Positions 25,301 through 33,398 of a stretch of 44,608 bases of DNA are shown here, piece after piece. The stretch covers positions 1 to 44,608 of the forward strand of contig CALXKM010000053.1 in NCBI GenBank assembly GCA_944388865.1. Direction: 5' to 3'. The notes under the pieces are model-generated. The model was not told the DNA's origin. It did not search any database and saw only the letters and a list, made by a program, of their open reading frames with translations. Made by a program: the position numbers and the translations under genes. The DNA comes from an uncultured Duodenibacillus sp. (GTDB taxonomy: Bacteria; Pseudomonadota; Gammaproteobacteria; Burkholderiales; Burkholderiaceae_F). How positions within the stretch are numbered: the stretch's first letter is position 1; every line of letters starts with the position of its first letter.

Positions 25301-25487
25301 TGACGGTTCTCGACATGGTTTCGGCATTGGCGCCCGGGTAGGTCGCATTGATGCGCACCTGCGGCGGAGCAATATTGGGGTACTGCGAAACCGGAAGGTT
25401 GAAAATCGACAGCGCCCCCGCCAGCATGATGACGATGGCGATCACCCAGGCAAAAATCGGGCGATCGACAAAGAAACGACTCAGCAT
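22338..25487 (-). CDS. RND multidrug efflux pump, inner-membrane subunit (AcrB/MexB type)
   Basis: A 1049-residue hydrophobe/amphiphile efflux pump, the same length as E. coli AcrB. It starts with [20 protein letters not shown]. The proton-relay Asp pair lies in [20 protein letters not shown] of helix 4, and the family motif GRMAITLTF and two large periplasmic loops are present. The second half begins with [16 protein letters not shown] and ends with [15 protein letters not shown]. It uses the proton gradient to export drugs, bile salts or detergents. The ATG has GGAG nine bases upstream. It is the middle gene of adaptor-pump-channel-repressor. Confidence 0.97.
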   Translation of the reverse strand: [1049 protein letters not shown]

Positions 25488-25502
25488 AGTTGACGTCTCC
25501 GC

Positions 25503-26714
25503 TTACTTGGCCGCAGCAGCCGTTGAAGCTGCGGCAGGAGCCTGCTGCTGCGCAGCAGCTTTGGAATCGCCGTAGCTCACAAGAGAGCCCGGACGCACAT
25601 GCTGGATGCCTTCGACAATGACCTTGTCGCCCTCGGAAAGACCGGAATCAAGCACCCAATAAGCCCCCTCGGCACCGGCAATCACGATGTCGCGACTCTC
25701 AACCTTGTTGTCCTTGTTGACAATGTAGACGTACGGCTCGCCCGTATTGCGGCGCATCGTGGCGCGCTGATCGAGCTTGACGGCCTTTTCGCGCACGCCG
25801 TCGACGAGTCGGGCACGCACATACATGCCGGGCATCAGCTCACGGTCAGGATTGGGGAAAACGGCGCGGATACGCACGGTTCCTGTCGACTCGTCGACCA
25901 AAGCGTCCTGGAAGGTGAGCTTGCCCAAAGAGTTGTAGATGCGGCCGTTTTCGAGCACAAGCTGCACATCGGTGCTGCCCTCTGTACCGAGCTTTATGAC
26001 GCCCTCCTTGGCCTGCTGGCGAAGATTGGCAATCACATCGTAAGACTGCGTGACGTCGACATAGATCGGATCGAGCTGCTGTACCACAGTAAGTCGTGCA
26101 GCCTGATTGGCCGTCACGAGAGCGCCGGGCGTGACTTCAGACAACGAAACCTTGCCCGAAATCGGGCTCGTCACCTTGGTGTAGCGCAAATCGATGCGTG
26201 CAGCTTCAAGCGCAGCCTTGGCAGCGGCCACATTAGCCACGGCAACCTTGTAGTTGGCCTGCGCCGTATCATTGGCCGAACGGCTCACCGCGTTGACCTT
26301 GACGAGTTCTGCGGAACGCTTGGCGTCAGCCTTAGCGGACACCAAAGTGGCCTCCGCCTGCAGCAGTGCAGCGCGGGCAGAAGCAACATTTGCCTCGTAG
26401 ACGGCCGGATCAATCTGGTAGAGCGACTGGCCGAGCTTGACTTCGGAGCCTTCTTCAAAAAGTCGCTCCTGGATGATGCCCGAAACTTGCGGACGCACCT
26501 CCGCAACGCGATAAGCCGATGTGCGCCCCGGAAGCTCGGTGCGCATAACCGCGTCCTGCAAATGGATTTCCTGAATCGTTACCTGCACAGCACGCTGCGC
26601 GGCCGCCTGCTGCGGCGCTGCATCCAGCTTTTTGCCGTCACACCCCGTAAGGGCCAAGGCAGCTGAAGCCGCCAAGGCAAGAACCGCGAGTCGCGGCATA
26701 TTTGTCAACATCAT
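25503..26714 (-). CDS. RND efflux periplasmic adaptor lipoprotein (AcrA/MexA type)
   Basis: The 403-residue membrane-fusion protein has a lipoprotein signal with lipobox ALTGC (Cys25). Next come the lipoyl half-motif EVRPQVSGIIQERLFEEGSE, the alpha-helical hairpin (SARAALLQAEATLVSAKAD onwards), the second lipoyl half DLRYTKVTSPISGKV, a beta-barrel domain and a membrane-proximal domain. The Ala/Gln-rich C-terminus is low-complexity. Two adjacent ATGs exist (26714 and 26711) with GGAG nine bases before the first. It is the first gene of the operon and bridges pump and channel. Confidence 0.95.
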   Translation of the reverse strand: MMLTNMPRLAVLALAASAALALTGCDGKKLDAAPQQAAAQRAVQVTIQEIHLQDAVMRTELPGRTSAYRVAEVRPQVSGIIQERLFEEGSEVKLGQSLYQIDPAVYEANVASARAALLQAEATLVSAKADAKRSAELVKVNAVSRSANDTAQANYKVAVANVAAAKAALEAARIDLRYTKVTSPISGKVSLSEVTPGALVTANQAARLTVVQQLDPIYVDVTQSYDVIANLRQQAKEGVIKLGTEGSTDVQLVLENGRIYNSLGKLTFQDALVDESTGTVRIRAVFPNPDRELMPGMYVRARLVDGVREKAVKLDQRATMRRNTGEPYVYIVNKDNKVESRDIVIAGAEGAYWVLDSGLSEGDKVIVEGIQHVRPGSLVSYGDSKAAAQQQAPAAASTAAAAK

Positions 26715-26850
26715 TTACGAGAACTCCGAAACGAAATATTTCCGTTTGTTGAGGCTTTATCCGCCCAAAAAATTTCAATCCAGAAGCACCAAAAGGGAAA
26801 AGCGAAAGACAACTTCCCCTTTCCCAGCAAAAACTGAACAACAATTCACT

Positions 26851-26868
26851 TCTGAACGAGCGTTCAGA
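26851..26868. promoter_or_regulatory. TetR-type operator upstream of the efflux operon
   Basis: TCTGAACGAGCGTTCAGA is an 18-bp dyad, symmetric except for the central two bases, 137 bases before the adaptor start codon. Form and position fit a binding site for the operon's own TetR repressor. A possible -10 TAAAAT lies just upstream on the minus strand, but no matching -35 was found. Confidence 0.65.
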
Positions 26869-26948
26869 ATTTTACGTAAATTTGCAGCTTCTTTCTTATT
26901 CTTCGGTGGGACGAATGCCCCTAAAAACACTGACTTTTATGTTTTAAA

Positions 26949-27884
26949 TCAAAGATTGTGATCCTTGATGCGCTTTTTGAAAGCTAAGCGCCCTCCGAAA
27001 ACCTTTTCTGCTGCCTGCGCAGAGAATAAGCCGGCGATCACCAGCGCCATGCCTGCAGCAACCGGCACAGTGAAAGGCTCATCGAGCACGACAATAGCCG
27101 TTGCCACGGTCACCACCGGAATGAGGTAGATGTAGACGGTGCTGAGCACTGCGCCGAGCGCCTTGACCGATATGCTCCAGAAAACAAAGCAAAGCCCTGA
27201 AGCAAGCAACCCCAAAAAGAGAAGATTGCCGCCGACAACAGGATCAAGAAGCTCGTCGACACTGACCGAAAACTCTCCGAGACATGAGGCAGGAATCATG
27301 CAAAGGATGCCATAGAAGAATATGCGGCGCGTCACGGGCAGCGCAGCAAAACCGTAAGCCGTAATGCGCTTGATCAAAAGCGAATAGACCGCCCAGATAA
27401 AGCCTGCCGCCGCCGCAAGCAAATCTCCTGCGGCATTGAACTGAAGTCCCTCTTCGCCTCCCCAGCAAATAAGTCCCACGCCGGACAAGGCCAGCGCCAA
27501 CCCAGCAAAAAACCAAACGCTCAAACGCTCATTGGAGCCTGAAAAGCGCCCCAATATGGCAGTGAAAAAGGGAGAAAGACAGACAATGACGCCGACATTA
27601 GACGCCCTCGTAAAGACAAGCGCAATGTTCTCCACAAGGTAGTACAGACAAATTCCCGAAAGTCCTGCTAGAAAAAAGAACAACTCCTGCTTGCGCGTCG
27701 TCTTTCCCAAGCCTCTCGGCCAAAGAATCCACAGGAAAAAATAGCCCAAAACAAAGCGAATGACGAGAATCTCCACGGGAGCGAGCACATCAAGCAGCAC
27801 CTTTGTCGAAACAAAGGTCACGCCCCAGACGCCGACCGTGAAAAGCGCAAGCAAATGCCCGACAAGCACGTCTTTTTTCATCAT
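26949..27884 (-). CDS. EamA/DMT family permease
   Basis: A 311-residue inner-membrane protein with ten predicted helices in two EamA repeats. The first begins LLALFTVGVWGVTFVSTKVLL, with the family's W-G-x-x-F motif, and the second begins DLLAAAAGFIWAVYSLLIKR. It ends in a basic tail. Such drug/metabolite transporters move amino acids, nucleosides or other small metabolites; the substrate here is unknown. Two ATG codons stand in tandem (27884 and 27881), both with weak ribosome sites. It follows the glmS terminator, so its own promoter should lie in the roughly 80 bases between 27885 and 27966. Confidence 0.88.
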   Translation of the reverse strand: MMKKDVLVGHLLALFTVGVWGVTFVSTKVLLDVLAPVEILVIRFVLGYFFLWILWPRGLGKTTRKQELFFFLAGLSGICLYYLVENIALVFTRASNVGVIVCLSPFFTAILGRFSGSNERLSVWFFAGLALALSGVGLICWGGEEGLQFNAAGDLLAAAAGFIWAVYSLLIKRITAYGFAALPVTRRIFFYGILCMIPASCLGEFSVSVDELLDPVVGGNLLFLGLLASGLCFVFWSISVKALGAVLSTVYIYLIPVVTVATAIVVLDEPFTVPVAAGMALVIAGLFSAQAAEKVFGGRLAFKKRIKDHNL

Positions 27885-27909
27885 TGAACTTGAAAAATTT
27901 TATCTTTCG

Positions 27910-27948
27910 AAAAACAAGCGGCAGAAACGAACTGCCGCTTGTTCGAAA
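27910..27948 (-). terminator. Intrinsic terminator of glmU-glmS
   Basis: AACAAGCGGCAG (27913-27924) pairs perfectly with CTGCCGCTTGTT (27932-27943) over a 7-base loop. On the minus strand it ends in GTTTTTC, 24 bases after the glmS stop codon. Confidence 0.88.
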
Positions 27949-27966
27949 ACGTGGCGATTTGCTCTC

Positions 27967-29796
27967 TTACTCCACCGTCACGCTCTTGGCCAGATTACGA
28001 GGCTTATCGACGTCCGTTCCACGAGCAAGCGCCGTATGGTACGCCAGCAGCTGCAGCGGAACTACATGCAGAATCGGCGACAGATCCCCGTAGTTTTCAG
28101 GCAGCCTGATGACATGCATGTCTTCGGTGCTGTCAATGACGCTGTCGCCGTCGGCAAAGACATAAAGCTTGCCGCCGCGGGCCCGAACTTCCTGCATGTT
28201 GCTTTTTAATTTTTCAAGCAGTTCGTCGTTGGGTGCAATCGTCACAACCGGCATGTTGGCGTCAACGAGCGCAAGCGGCCCGTGCTTGAGTTCGCCTGCC
28301 GGGTAAGCCTCGGCGTGGATATAGCTGATTTCCTTGAGTTTGAGCGCTCCCTCAAGCGCAATCGGGTAGTGCACGCCGCGTCCTAAAAACAGCGCATCAT
28401 CCTTGAATGCAAAGCGTTCAGCCCAAGCGATGATCTGCGGTTCGAGTGCAAGCACGCTCGTCAATGCCGCAGGTACATGCCGCAGACTTGTCAGCGCCTG
28501 GGCCTCCCGCGCCTCGTCGAGCCTGCCTCTGAGCTTGGCAAGCGTGAGCGTCAGCAAATACAAGGCGGCAAGCTGCGTTGTAAACGCCTTCGTGCTGGCT
28601 ACGCCGATTTCCACGCCTGCTCGCGTAATGTAGGAAAGCCTACTTTCGCGCACCAGGGCGCTTTGCGCCACGTTGCACACAGCAAGCGTCTTCGTCATGC
28701 CAAGCGACACAGCGTGCTTGAGCGCGGCAATCGTATCGGCCGTCTCTCCGGACTGAGAAATCGTCACGACCAAAGCATCCGGATCCGCAATGGAGACGCG
28801 ATAGCGATATTCGCTGGCAATCTCCACGTCGCAGGCTATGCCTGCAATGGCCTCAAGCCAATATTTGGCGGTAAGCGCCGCGTAGTAGCTCGTGCCGCAG
28901 GCAAGCATCAAAATGCGCCGCACCCCACTAAAGACTTCCTGCGCGTCCGCTCCAAAAAGCGTCGGAGAGATGCCCGCCACGCCCTCGAGCGTATCACCAA
29001 TCGCCCGCGGCTGCTCGAAGATCTCCTTTTGCATGTAGTGCCTATACGGCCCAAGATCGGCAGCTCCTGAATAGGCCTGAATACAGACGGACTTGCGCTC
29101 AATCTGAGCATACTGACCATTGACGCCGCGTGCGTACACATGGACAGCTGAAGCCGTCAGATCCACCAAATCCCCTTCTTCCAGATAAATGAAGTTGTCG
29201 GTCACTCCGGCAAGCGCCATGGCGTCGCTTGCGATGAAGTTCTCTTCTTGCCCAAGCCCGACGACCATGGGCGAGCCTTGCCGGGCGCCGACAATGCGTC
29301 CAGGCTCAAGACTCGAGAACACGGCAATGGCGTAAGCGCCCGTTACACGCGCCAGAGCCTTCTTGACAGCCTCCAGAAGATTGCCTTCGTAGTAGCGATT
29401 GACCAGGTGGGCAAGCACTTCCGTGTCAGTCTGACTGGTCATTTCCACGCCTTCGGCAATAAGTTCAGCCTTAAGCTCGGCATAGTTTTCAATAATGCCG
29501 TTGTGCACCAGGGCAATGCGCCCGCCAGCAATATGCGGGTGAGCATTCATCACGGCCGGTCCGCCGTGCGTGGCCCAACGCGTATGCGCAATGCCCGTTG
29601 TGCCCTGCATGCCGTCGGCAACGACCTGTTCGGTCAGGTCCTTGACGCGAGCCACGCTGCGCGCGCGCTCAATTTTCGAACCCTTAAGAACGGCCACGCC
29701 GCAGCTGTCGTAGCCTCGGTATTCTAGACGCCGCAAGCCTTCGAGCATGACCGGAACAATATCTCTGAGGCTTGCGCCGGCAACGATTCCACACAT
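27967..29796 (-). CDS. glmS: Glutamine-fructose-6-phosphate aminotransferase (isomerising)
   Basis: The 609-residue enzyme makes glucosamine-6-phosphate from fructose-6-phosphate and glutamine, the first committed step to UDP-GlcNAc for peptidoglycan and LPS. It starts MCGIVAG, with the N-terminal Cys nucleophile after Met removal. The glutaminase domain shows [23 protein letters not shown] and HNGIIENY. Two SIS sugar-binding domains follow ([45 protein letters not shown]). The C-terminus [13 protein letters not shown] is canonical. It follows glmU by 60 bases, the usual proteobacterial pair. No glmS ribozyme is expected here and none was seen. Confidence 0.97.
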   Translation of the reverse strand: MCGIVAGASLRDIVPVMLEGLRRLEYRGYDSCGVAVLKGSKIERARSVARVKDLTEQVVADGMQGTTGIAHTRWATHGGPAVMNAHPHIAGGRIALVHNGIIENYAELKAELIAEGVEMTSQTDTEVLAHLVNRYYEGNLLEAVKKALARVTGAYAIAVFSSLEPGRIVGARQGSPMVVGLGQEENFIASDAMALAGVTDNFIYLEEGDLVDLTASAVHVYARGVNGQYAQIERKSVCIQAYSGAADLGPYRHYMQKEIFEQPRAIGDTLEGVAGISPTLFGADAQEVFSGVRRILMLACGTSYYAALTAKYWLEAIAGIACDVEIASEYRYRVSIADPDALVVTISQSGETADTIAALKHAVSLGMTKTLAVCNVAQSALVRESRLSYITRAGVEIGVASTKAFTTQLAALYLLTLTLAKLRGRLDEAREAQALTSLRHVPAALTSVLALEPQIIAWAERFAFKDDALFLGRGVHYPIALEGALKLKEISYIHAEAYPAGELKHGPLALVDANMPVVTIAPNDELLEKLKSNMQEVRARGGKLYVFADGDSVIDSTEDMHVIRLPENYGDLSPILHVVPLQLLAYHTALARGTDVDKPRNLAKSVTVE

Positions 29797-29856
29797 GATT
29801 CAAATTCCTCGAAAAAATGCTCAAGATGCGTTTTTCGTTTTTTGCGAAATCGCCGC

Positions 29857-31221
29857 TTACTGCTTCTTAACCGGCCGCTGCCAGGCGTCAATCGTGCGCT
29901 GCGGCGCGCGGCTCAAGGTGAGCTTGCCCTGCGGAGCATCCTTTGTGAGCGTGGTGCCCGCACCAAGCGTTGCGCCCTCGCCCACGGTCACCGGAGCTAC
30001 GAGCTGCGTGTCCGAACCAATAAAGGCATTGTCGCCAATGGTTGTTCTGAACTTATTGACGCCATCGTAGTTGCAGGTAATGGTGCCTGCGCCAATGTTG
30101 ACGCCGCTGCCCATGTCGGTGTCGCCGATATACGAGAGATGATTGATCTTTGAACCTTTGCCGATATTGGACTTTTTGATTTCTACGAAATTTCCCACGT
30201 GCACTTCATCGCTGAGAGCCGCCTGCGGACGCAGACGAGCATAGGGCCCCACGAGAGCCTGCGAGCCGACTTCGGCCTGATCAATATGGCAGAACGCTTC
30301 AATGCGCGTACCGGCTCCAATCTTTGAGTTTCGAACAACGCAGTACGGACCAACGTAAACTCCGTCGGAGAGCTCTACATTGCCTTCAAACACGCAGCCC
30401 ACGTCAATGGTGACGTCTCGCCCGCACACGAGAGTGCCGCGAATGTCAAGACGCGACGGATCAATGACGGTGACGCCCGCATCGGTCAAAAGCTCTGCCT
30501 GATGATCCTGCCAAATGCCCTCGAGGCGCGCGAGCTGCGTCTTGGAATTGACCCCCTCGACCTCAAAGCTTCTTCTCGGTCGAGCTGAATTGATGCGCAC
30601 TCCGTCGCGCACAGCAAGTCCAATAACATCAGTCAGGTAGTACTCGCCCTGCGCATTGCTTGCCTTGAGCTCGGAAAGCCACCCAGCCAGACGCGCCGTC
30701 GGCAGCAGCATGATGCCGGTATTGACCTCGCGAATCTGCTTTTGCCCTTCCGTTGCATCCTTTTGCTCGACGATAGCCACAATGCGGCCTCTTTGCCGCA
30801 AAATGCGCCCGTACCCCGTGGGATTGCGCAAAACAGTGGTGAGAATTGCCATGCCGTCTCCGGCAACCGCCCGCAAACGATCGATGGTCTCGGGCTGCAC
30901 AAGCGGCACGTCGCCCAACAAAACAAGCGTATTTTCAGCAGCCGGATCCAATGCCGGCAACGCACACTGCAGCGCATGCCCGGTTCCCATCTGCGGCTGC
31001 TGCAGCACGAATTCCAAACCCTGTCGGTTTTCAAGCGCCTGCTCGACGACTTCGGCACAATGGCCCACAACGACCACCGTACGGCTCACATCAGCAATCT
31101 TTTGCACCGTATCGAGCACGCATTCAATCATCGGCTTTCCTGCCAGAGGCTGGAGCACCTTGGGAAGATCCGAGTGCATGCGCTTGCCCTGACCGGCAGC
31201 CAGTATCACAACGTTCATCAT
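29857..31221 (-). CDS. glmU: Bifunctional GlmU: UDP-GlcNAc pyrophosphorylase / glucosamine-1-P acetyltransferase
   Basis: The 454-residue cytoplasmic enzyme does the last two steps of UDP-GlcNAc synthesis. The N-terminal uridyltransferase has [25 protein letters not shown] and LLGDVPL. The C-terminal half is a left-handed beta-helix of hexapeptide repeats ending with acetyltransferase signs ([40 protein letters not shown]). Two tandem ATGs (31221, 31218) follow AGGA. Length matches E. coli (456). It is the first gene of glmU-glmS; a promoter should lie in the 532-base gap upstream. Confidence 0.97.
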   Translation of the reverse strand: MMNVVILAAGQGKRMHSDLPKVLQPLAGKPMIECVLDTVQKIADVSRTVVVVGHCAEVVEQALENRQGLEFVLQQPQMGTGHALQCALPALDPAAENTLVLLGDVPLVQPETIDRLRAVAGDGMAILTTVLRNPTGYGRILRQRGRIVAIVEQKDATEGQKQIREVNTGIMLLPTARLAGWLSELKASNAQGEYYLTDVIGLAVRDGVRINSARPRRSFEVEGVNSKTQLARLEGIWQDHQAELLTDAGVTVIDPSRLDIRGTLVCGRDVTIDVGCVFEGNVELSDGVYVGPYCVVRNSKIGAGTRIEAFCHIDQAEVGSQALVGPYARLRPQAALSDEVHVGNFVEIKKSNIGKGSKINHLSYIGDTDMGSGVNIGAGTITCNYDGVNKFRTTIGDNAFIGSDTQLVAPVTVGEGATLGAGTTLTKDAPQGKLTLSRAPQRTIDAWQRPVKKQ

Positions 31222-31753
31222 GGTGTTTTTTTCCTAAGTTTTTCGCCCTTTGTATATTTGCAGACAATTTCGGACGGGGTTGCTCATAAACAGACGTATT
31301 TTGCCATTGCGCGCCGCATGACTGCGCCAAGAAAAACTCTTCTCGCCGCAAAGCGACAAAAAAATCTTTCTTTCTGCCGAGGCCAAGCTCAAAAAATTCC
31401 TGCACTAATCCGGCTTTTTTCGCTGAAATTCATCAGTTACCTGCCGCGCATCAAGACAATTAGGCACTTTCGGCAGTTACGATTTGTAAAAAGCTCCCTA
31501 GAATTTGGCCCTTGCGAGTGTGTCGATCTTTTCTGCACATGCTGTTTTTTCCAGTGAATTGTTCTGCAGTTCCGTACAAACAACAAAGGATGCTTCCTTC
31601 CCTCAGAAGCGTCCACCAAAACTGAGCAGATTCCTACGCAATCGCATTGACTGACTCGGTCAGGCATCGACCTGATTTGGTCGGTCCGCGGGCAGAGCGA
31701 TGCAATGCAGCCTCTGCGGATCCGGCCCTTGAGGCCCCAACTGGAGCTTTTTT
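31222..31753. other. 532-base divergent region between glmU and the YjiH gene, with structured leader
   Basis: No gene is supported. Close to the YjiH start the plus strand holds a hairpin GCAGAG (31692-31697)/CTCTGC (31712-31717). Ahead of it sit two near-repeats, ACTCGGTCAGG and GATTTGGTCGG, about 20 bases apart. This could be a regulated 5' leader or operator pair for the YjiH/YjiG transcript. I do not recognise a known riboswitch. Confidence 0.35.
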
Positions 31754-32440
31754 ATGACGACTGAAAACACTGCGGGAAAGACTCCGCAAAACCTTCCTCA
31801 AATGGAAAAAGAGAAGGTGGGCGTCGGAGCGTACATTTCGCTCTTTCTGGCCATCTGCTTTTTCTCTGGCGTGTTCTACAAGATGCCCGAAGGCTGGACG
31901 TGGCTTAGTGCCTTTGACTTCACGACATTGATCGGCAAGTTCGGCACGGTCTTTGAATCGACGAACTTTGTTGGCAAGGGCGGCGTGAGCGCACGCCAAG
32001 GCTTTGCTTTTGCCTTGTCTCTTGTTCCGGGCGTGATGCTCGCCTTGGGGCTTTTGGAAGTGCTCTCGCACTACGGCGCTTTGCGCGCAGCCCAACAGCT
32101 CATGACCCCGCTGCTTCGTCCGATCCTCGGCGTGCCTGGCAACACGGGCCTTGCGCTCATCACCGACTTGCAGAGTACGGATGCCGGCGCCGCTCTCACC
32201 AAAGGTCTTTCCGATACTGGTCTCATCACCAAGCAAAATCTTGTGGTGATGTGCGCCTGGCAGTACGCAGGCGCAGGTCTGGTGAACAACTATTTTTCGA
32301 TTGCCTCGGCTTTATTTGCGGCTTTCCTCGTTCCGGTGTGGATGCCGCTGGTGATCATGTTCGTCTTGAAGTTTGTCGGCGGTGCACTTACCCGCTTCGT
32401 CCTCATGACCGTTTACAAAAAGGATTTCGCAAATGAGTAA
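31754..32440 (+). CDS. YjiH-type nucleoside-recognition (Gate) domain membrane protein
   Basis: A 228-residue inner-membrane protein with a charged N-terminal stretch and about five helices. The segment TPLLRPILGVPGNTGLALITDLQSTDAGAA is characteristic of the Gate-domain family, which is related to nucleoside transporters and sporulation protein SpmA. E. coli YjiH is the closest named type. The ATG has GGAG seven bases upstream. Its end overlaps the next gene by eight bases, so the two are translationally coupled and probably form one complex. The transported solute is unknown. Confidence 0.85.
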   Translation: MTTENTAGKTPQNLPQMEKEKVGVGAYISLFLAICFFSGVFYKMPEGWTWLSAFDFTTLIGKFGTVFESTNFVGKGGVSARQGFAFALSLVPGVMLALGLLEVLSHYGALRAAQQLMTPLLRPILGVPGNTGLALITDLQSTDAGAALTKGLSDTGLITKQNLVVMCAWQYAGAGLVNNYFSIASALFAAFLVPVWMPLVIMFVLKFVGGALTRFVLMTVYKKDFANE

Positions 32441-32900
32441 TGCTGCTACCACTTCCAAGAACCCTTTCGACATCTTCGTTGCGGGTCTCAGAAAGGGCTT
32501 TGGCGTTGCCATCAACAACCTGATGCCCAACGTGATCATGGCTTTTGTTCTTGCCTACATCCTTCAGCTTTGGGGCGTACTGCAGTTTCTGGGCGATCAC
32601 TGCGGCGTTCTGATGGGCATCTGGGATCTTCCTGGTGAAGCGTTGACCGTGCTGTGCGCCACGTGGCTGAGCTGCGGCGCCGGCGTGGGCGTTGCCGCCT
32701 CGCTTTTTGCCTCCGGCCACCTCACCCCGCACGACATCACGATTTTGTCCCCGGCTCTTTTGCTGATGGCCTCGCAGATTCAGTACATGGGTCGCCTGCT
32801 CGGCGTGGCCGACTGCCCCAAGAAGTACTGGCCCTGGCTGATGATCAACTCTCTGCTGATGGCCGGCATCGGCATGATGATCATGCGCTTTCTCGTGTGA
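32433..32900 (+). CDS. YjiG-type nucleoside-recognition (Gate) domain membrane protein
   Basis: A 155-residue partner of the upstream YjiH-like protein. It has about four helices and the family core TWLSCGAGVGVAASLFASGHLTP followed by SPALLLMASQIQYMGRLLGVAD. It starts inside the end of the upstream gene at the ATG in ATGAGTAA. In E. coli the equivalent pair lies beside the isoaspartyl dipeptidase gene iadA; here no such gene follows, and a terminator ends the pair. Function is unknown, with transport of a small organic solute most likely. Confidence 0.85.
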   Translation: MSNAATTSKNPFDIFVAGLRKGFGVAINNLMPNVIMAFVLAYILQLWGVLQFLGDHCGVLMGIWDLPGEALTVLCATWLSCGAGVGVAASLFASGHLTPHDITILSPALLLMASQIQYMGRLLGVADCPKKYWPWLMINSLLMAGIGMMIMRFLV

Positions 32901-32930
32901 CGCTCTGATGCTGTGACATTTTCCTAGAAA

Positions 32931-32970
32931 ACCGCCGCGACAGAAAAACCTTCTGCCGCGGCGGCTTTTT
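32931..32970 (+). terminator. Intrinsic terminator of the yjiH-yjiG pair
   Basis: CCGCCGCG...CAG (32932-32943) pairs with CTGCCGCGGCGG (32953-32964) with one mismatch, followed by CTTTTTC. It lies about 30 bases after the yjiG stop codon. Confidence 0.88.
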
Positions 32971-33355
32971 CTCACCAGCCTTTGCGTTCTCATCGCAAAG
33001 GTAGCCGCAAACAAGCGTCCGTCGCCCGAAGAGCCATAATCCTCAGCAAAGGCCTCCCAAGCAAGACAAAGGCTTCAAGCGATCTCAGGGGCCGTCATGC
33101 TCGGACCTGCGGCAGTCTTCTCATTGGCTGCCGGATCTTCAGTGCCGCCTCCACTTCAGAGCCATTTCGCGACCATCGGCGGCTGCGCTCTTAAAGAAAG
33201 ACTCCAATCAGGCCGCAAATCACTCCGGCCGAGGTGACTGCTGCAGCTTGACCTGCCCGCTGTCGAAATCGGCCAGCTGACGACTCAAGTCATTTTTCCA
33301 AGAAAAAAAACGTCGAGGAGCTTTTAAGAGCTGCCAAGACGAGGCCTGATTCCCG
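32971..33355. other. 385-base intergenic stretch, convergent genes
   Basis: It lies between two terminators of convergent operons. I see no gene, tRNA or clear repeat. A run of eight A residues and a small AGCTTTTAAGAGCT inverted repeat (near 33320) are the only features, and they could be a remnant or second terminator for dcuC. Confidence 0.5.
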
Positions 33356-33378
33356 AAAAGCGGGCTTATAAGGCCCGC
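33356..33378 (-). terminator. Intrinsic terminator of the lyase-dcuC operon
   Basis: GCGGGC (33360-33365) pairs with GCCCGC (33373-33378); on the minus strand four T residues follow the stem. It lies about 20 bases after the dcuC stop codon. Confidence 0.7.
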
Positions 33379-33398
33379 CCGGGTATTTTGCTCATTGA

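Noticed and set aside
27797-29856. glmS ribozyme or other riboswitch upstream of glmS
   Set aside because: The glmU-glmS gap is only 60 bases and holds no ribozyme core; this riboswitch belongs to Gram-positive bacteria.
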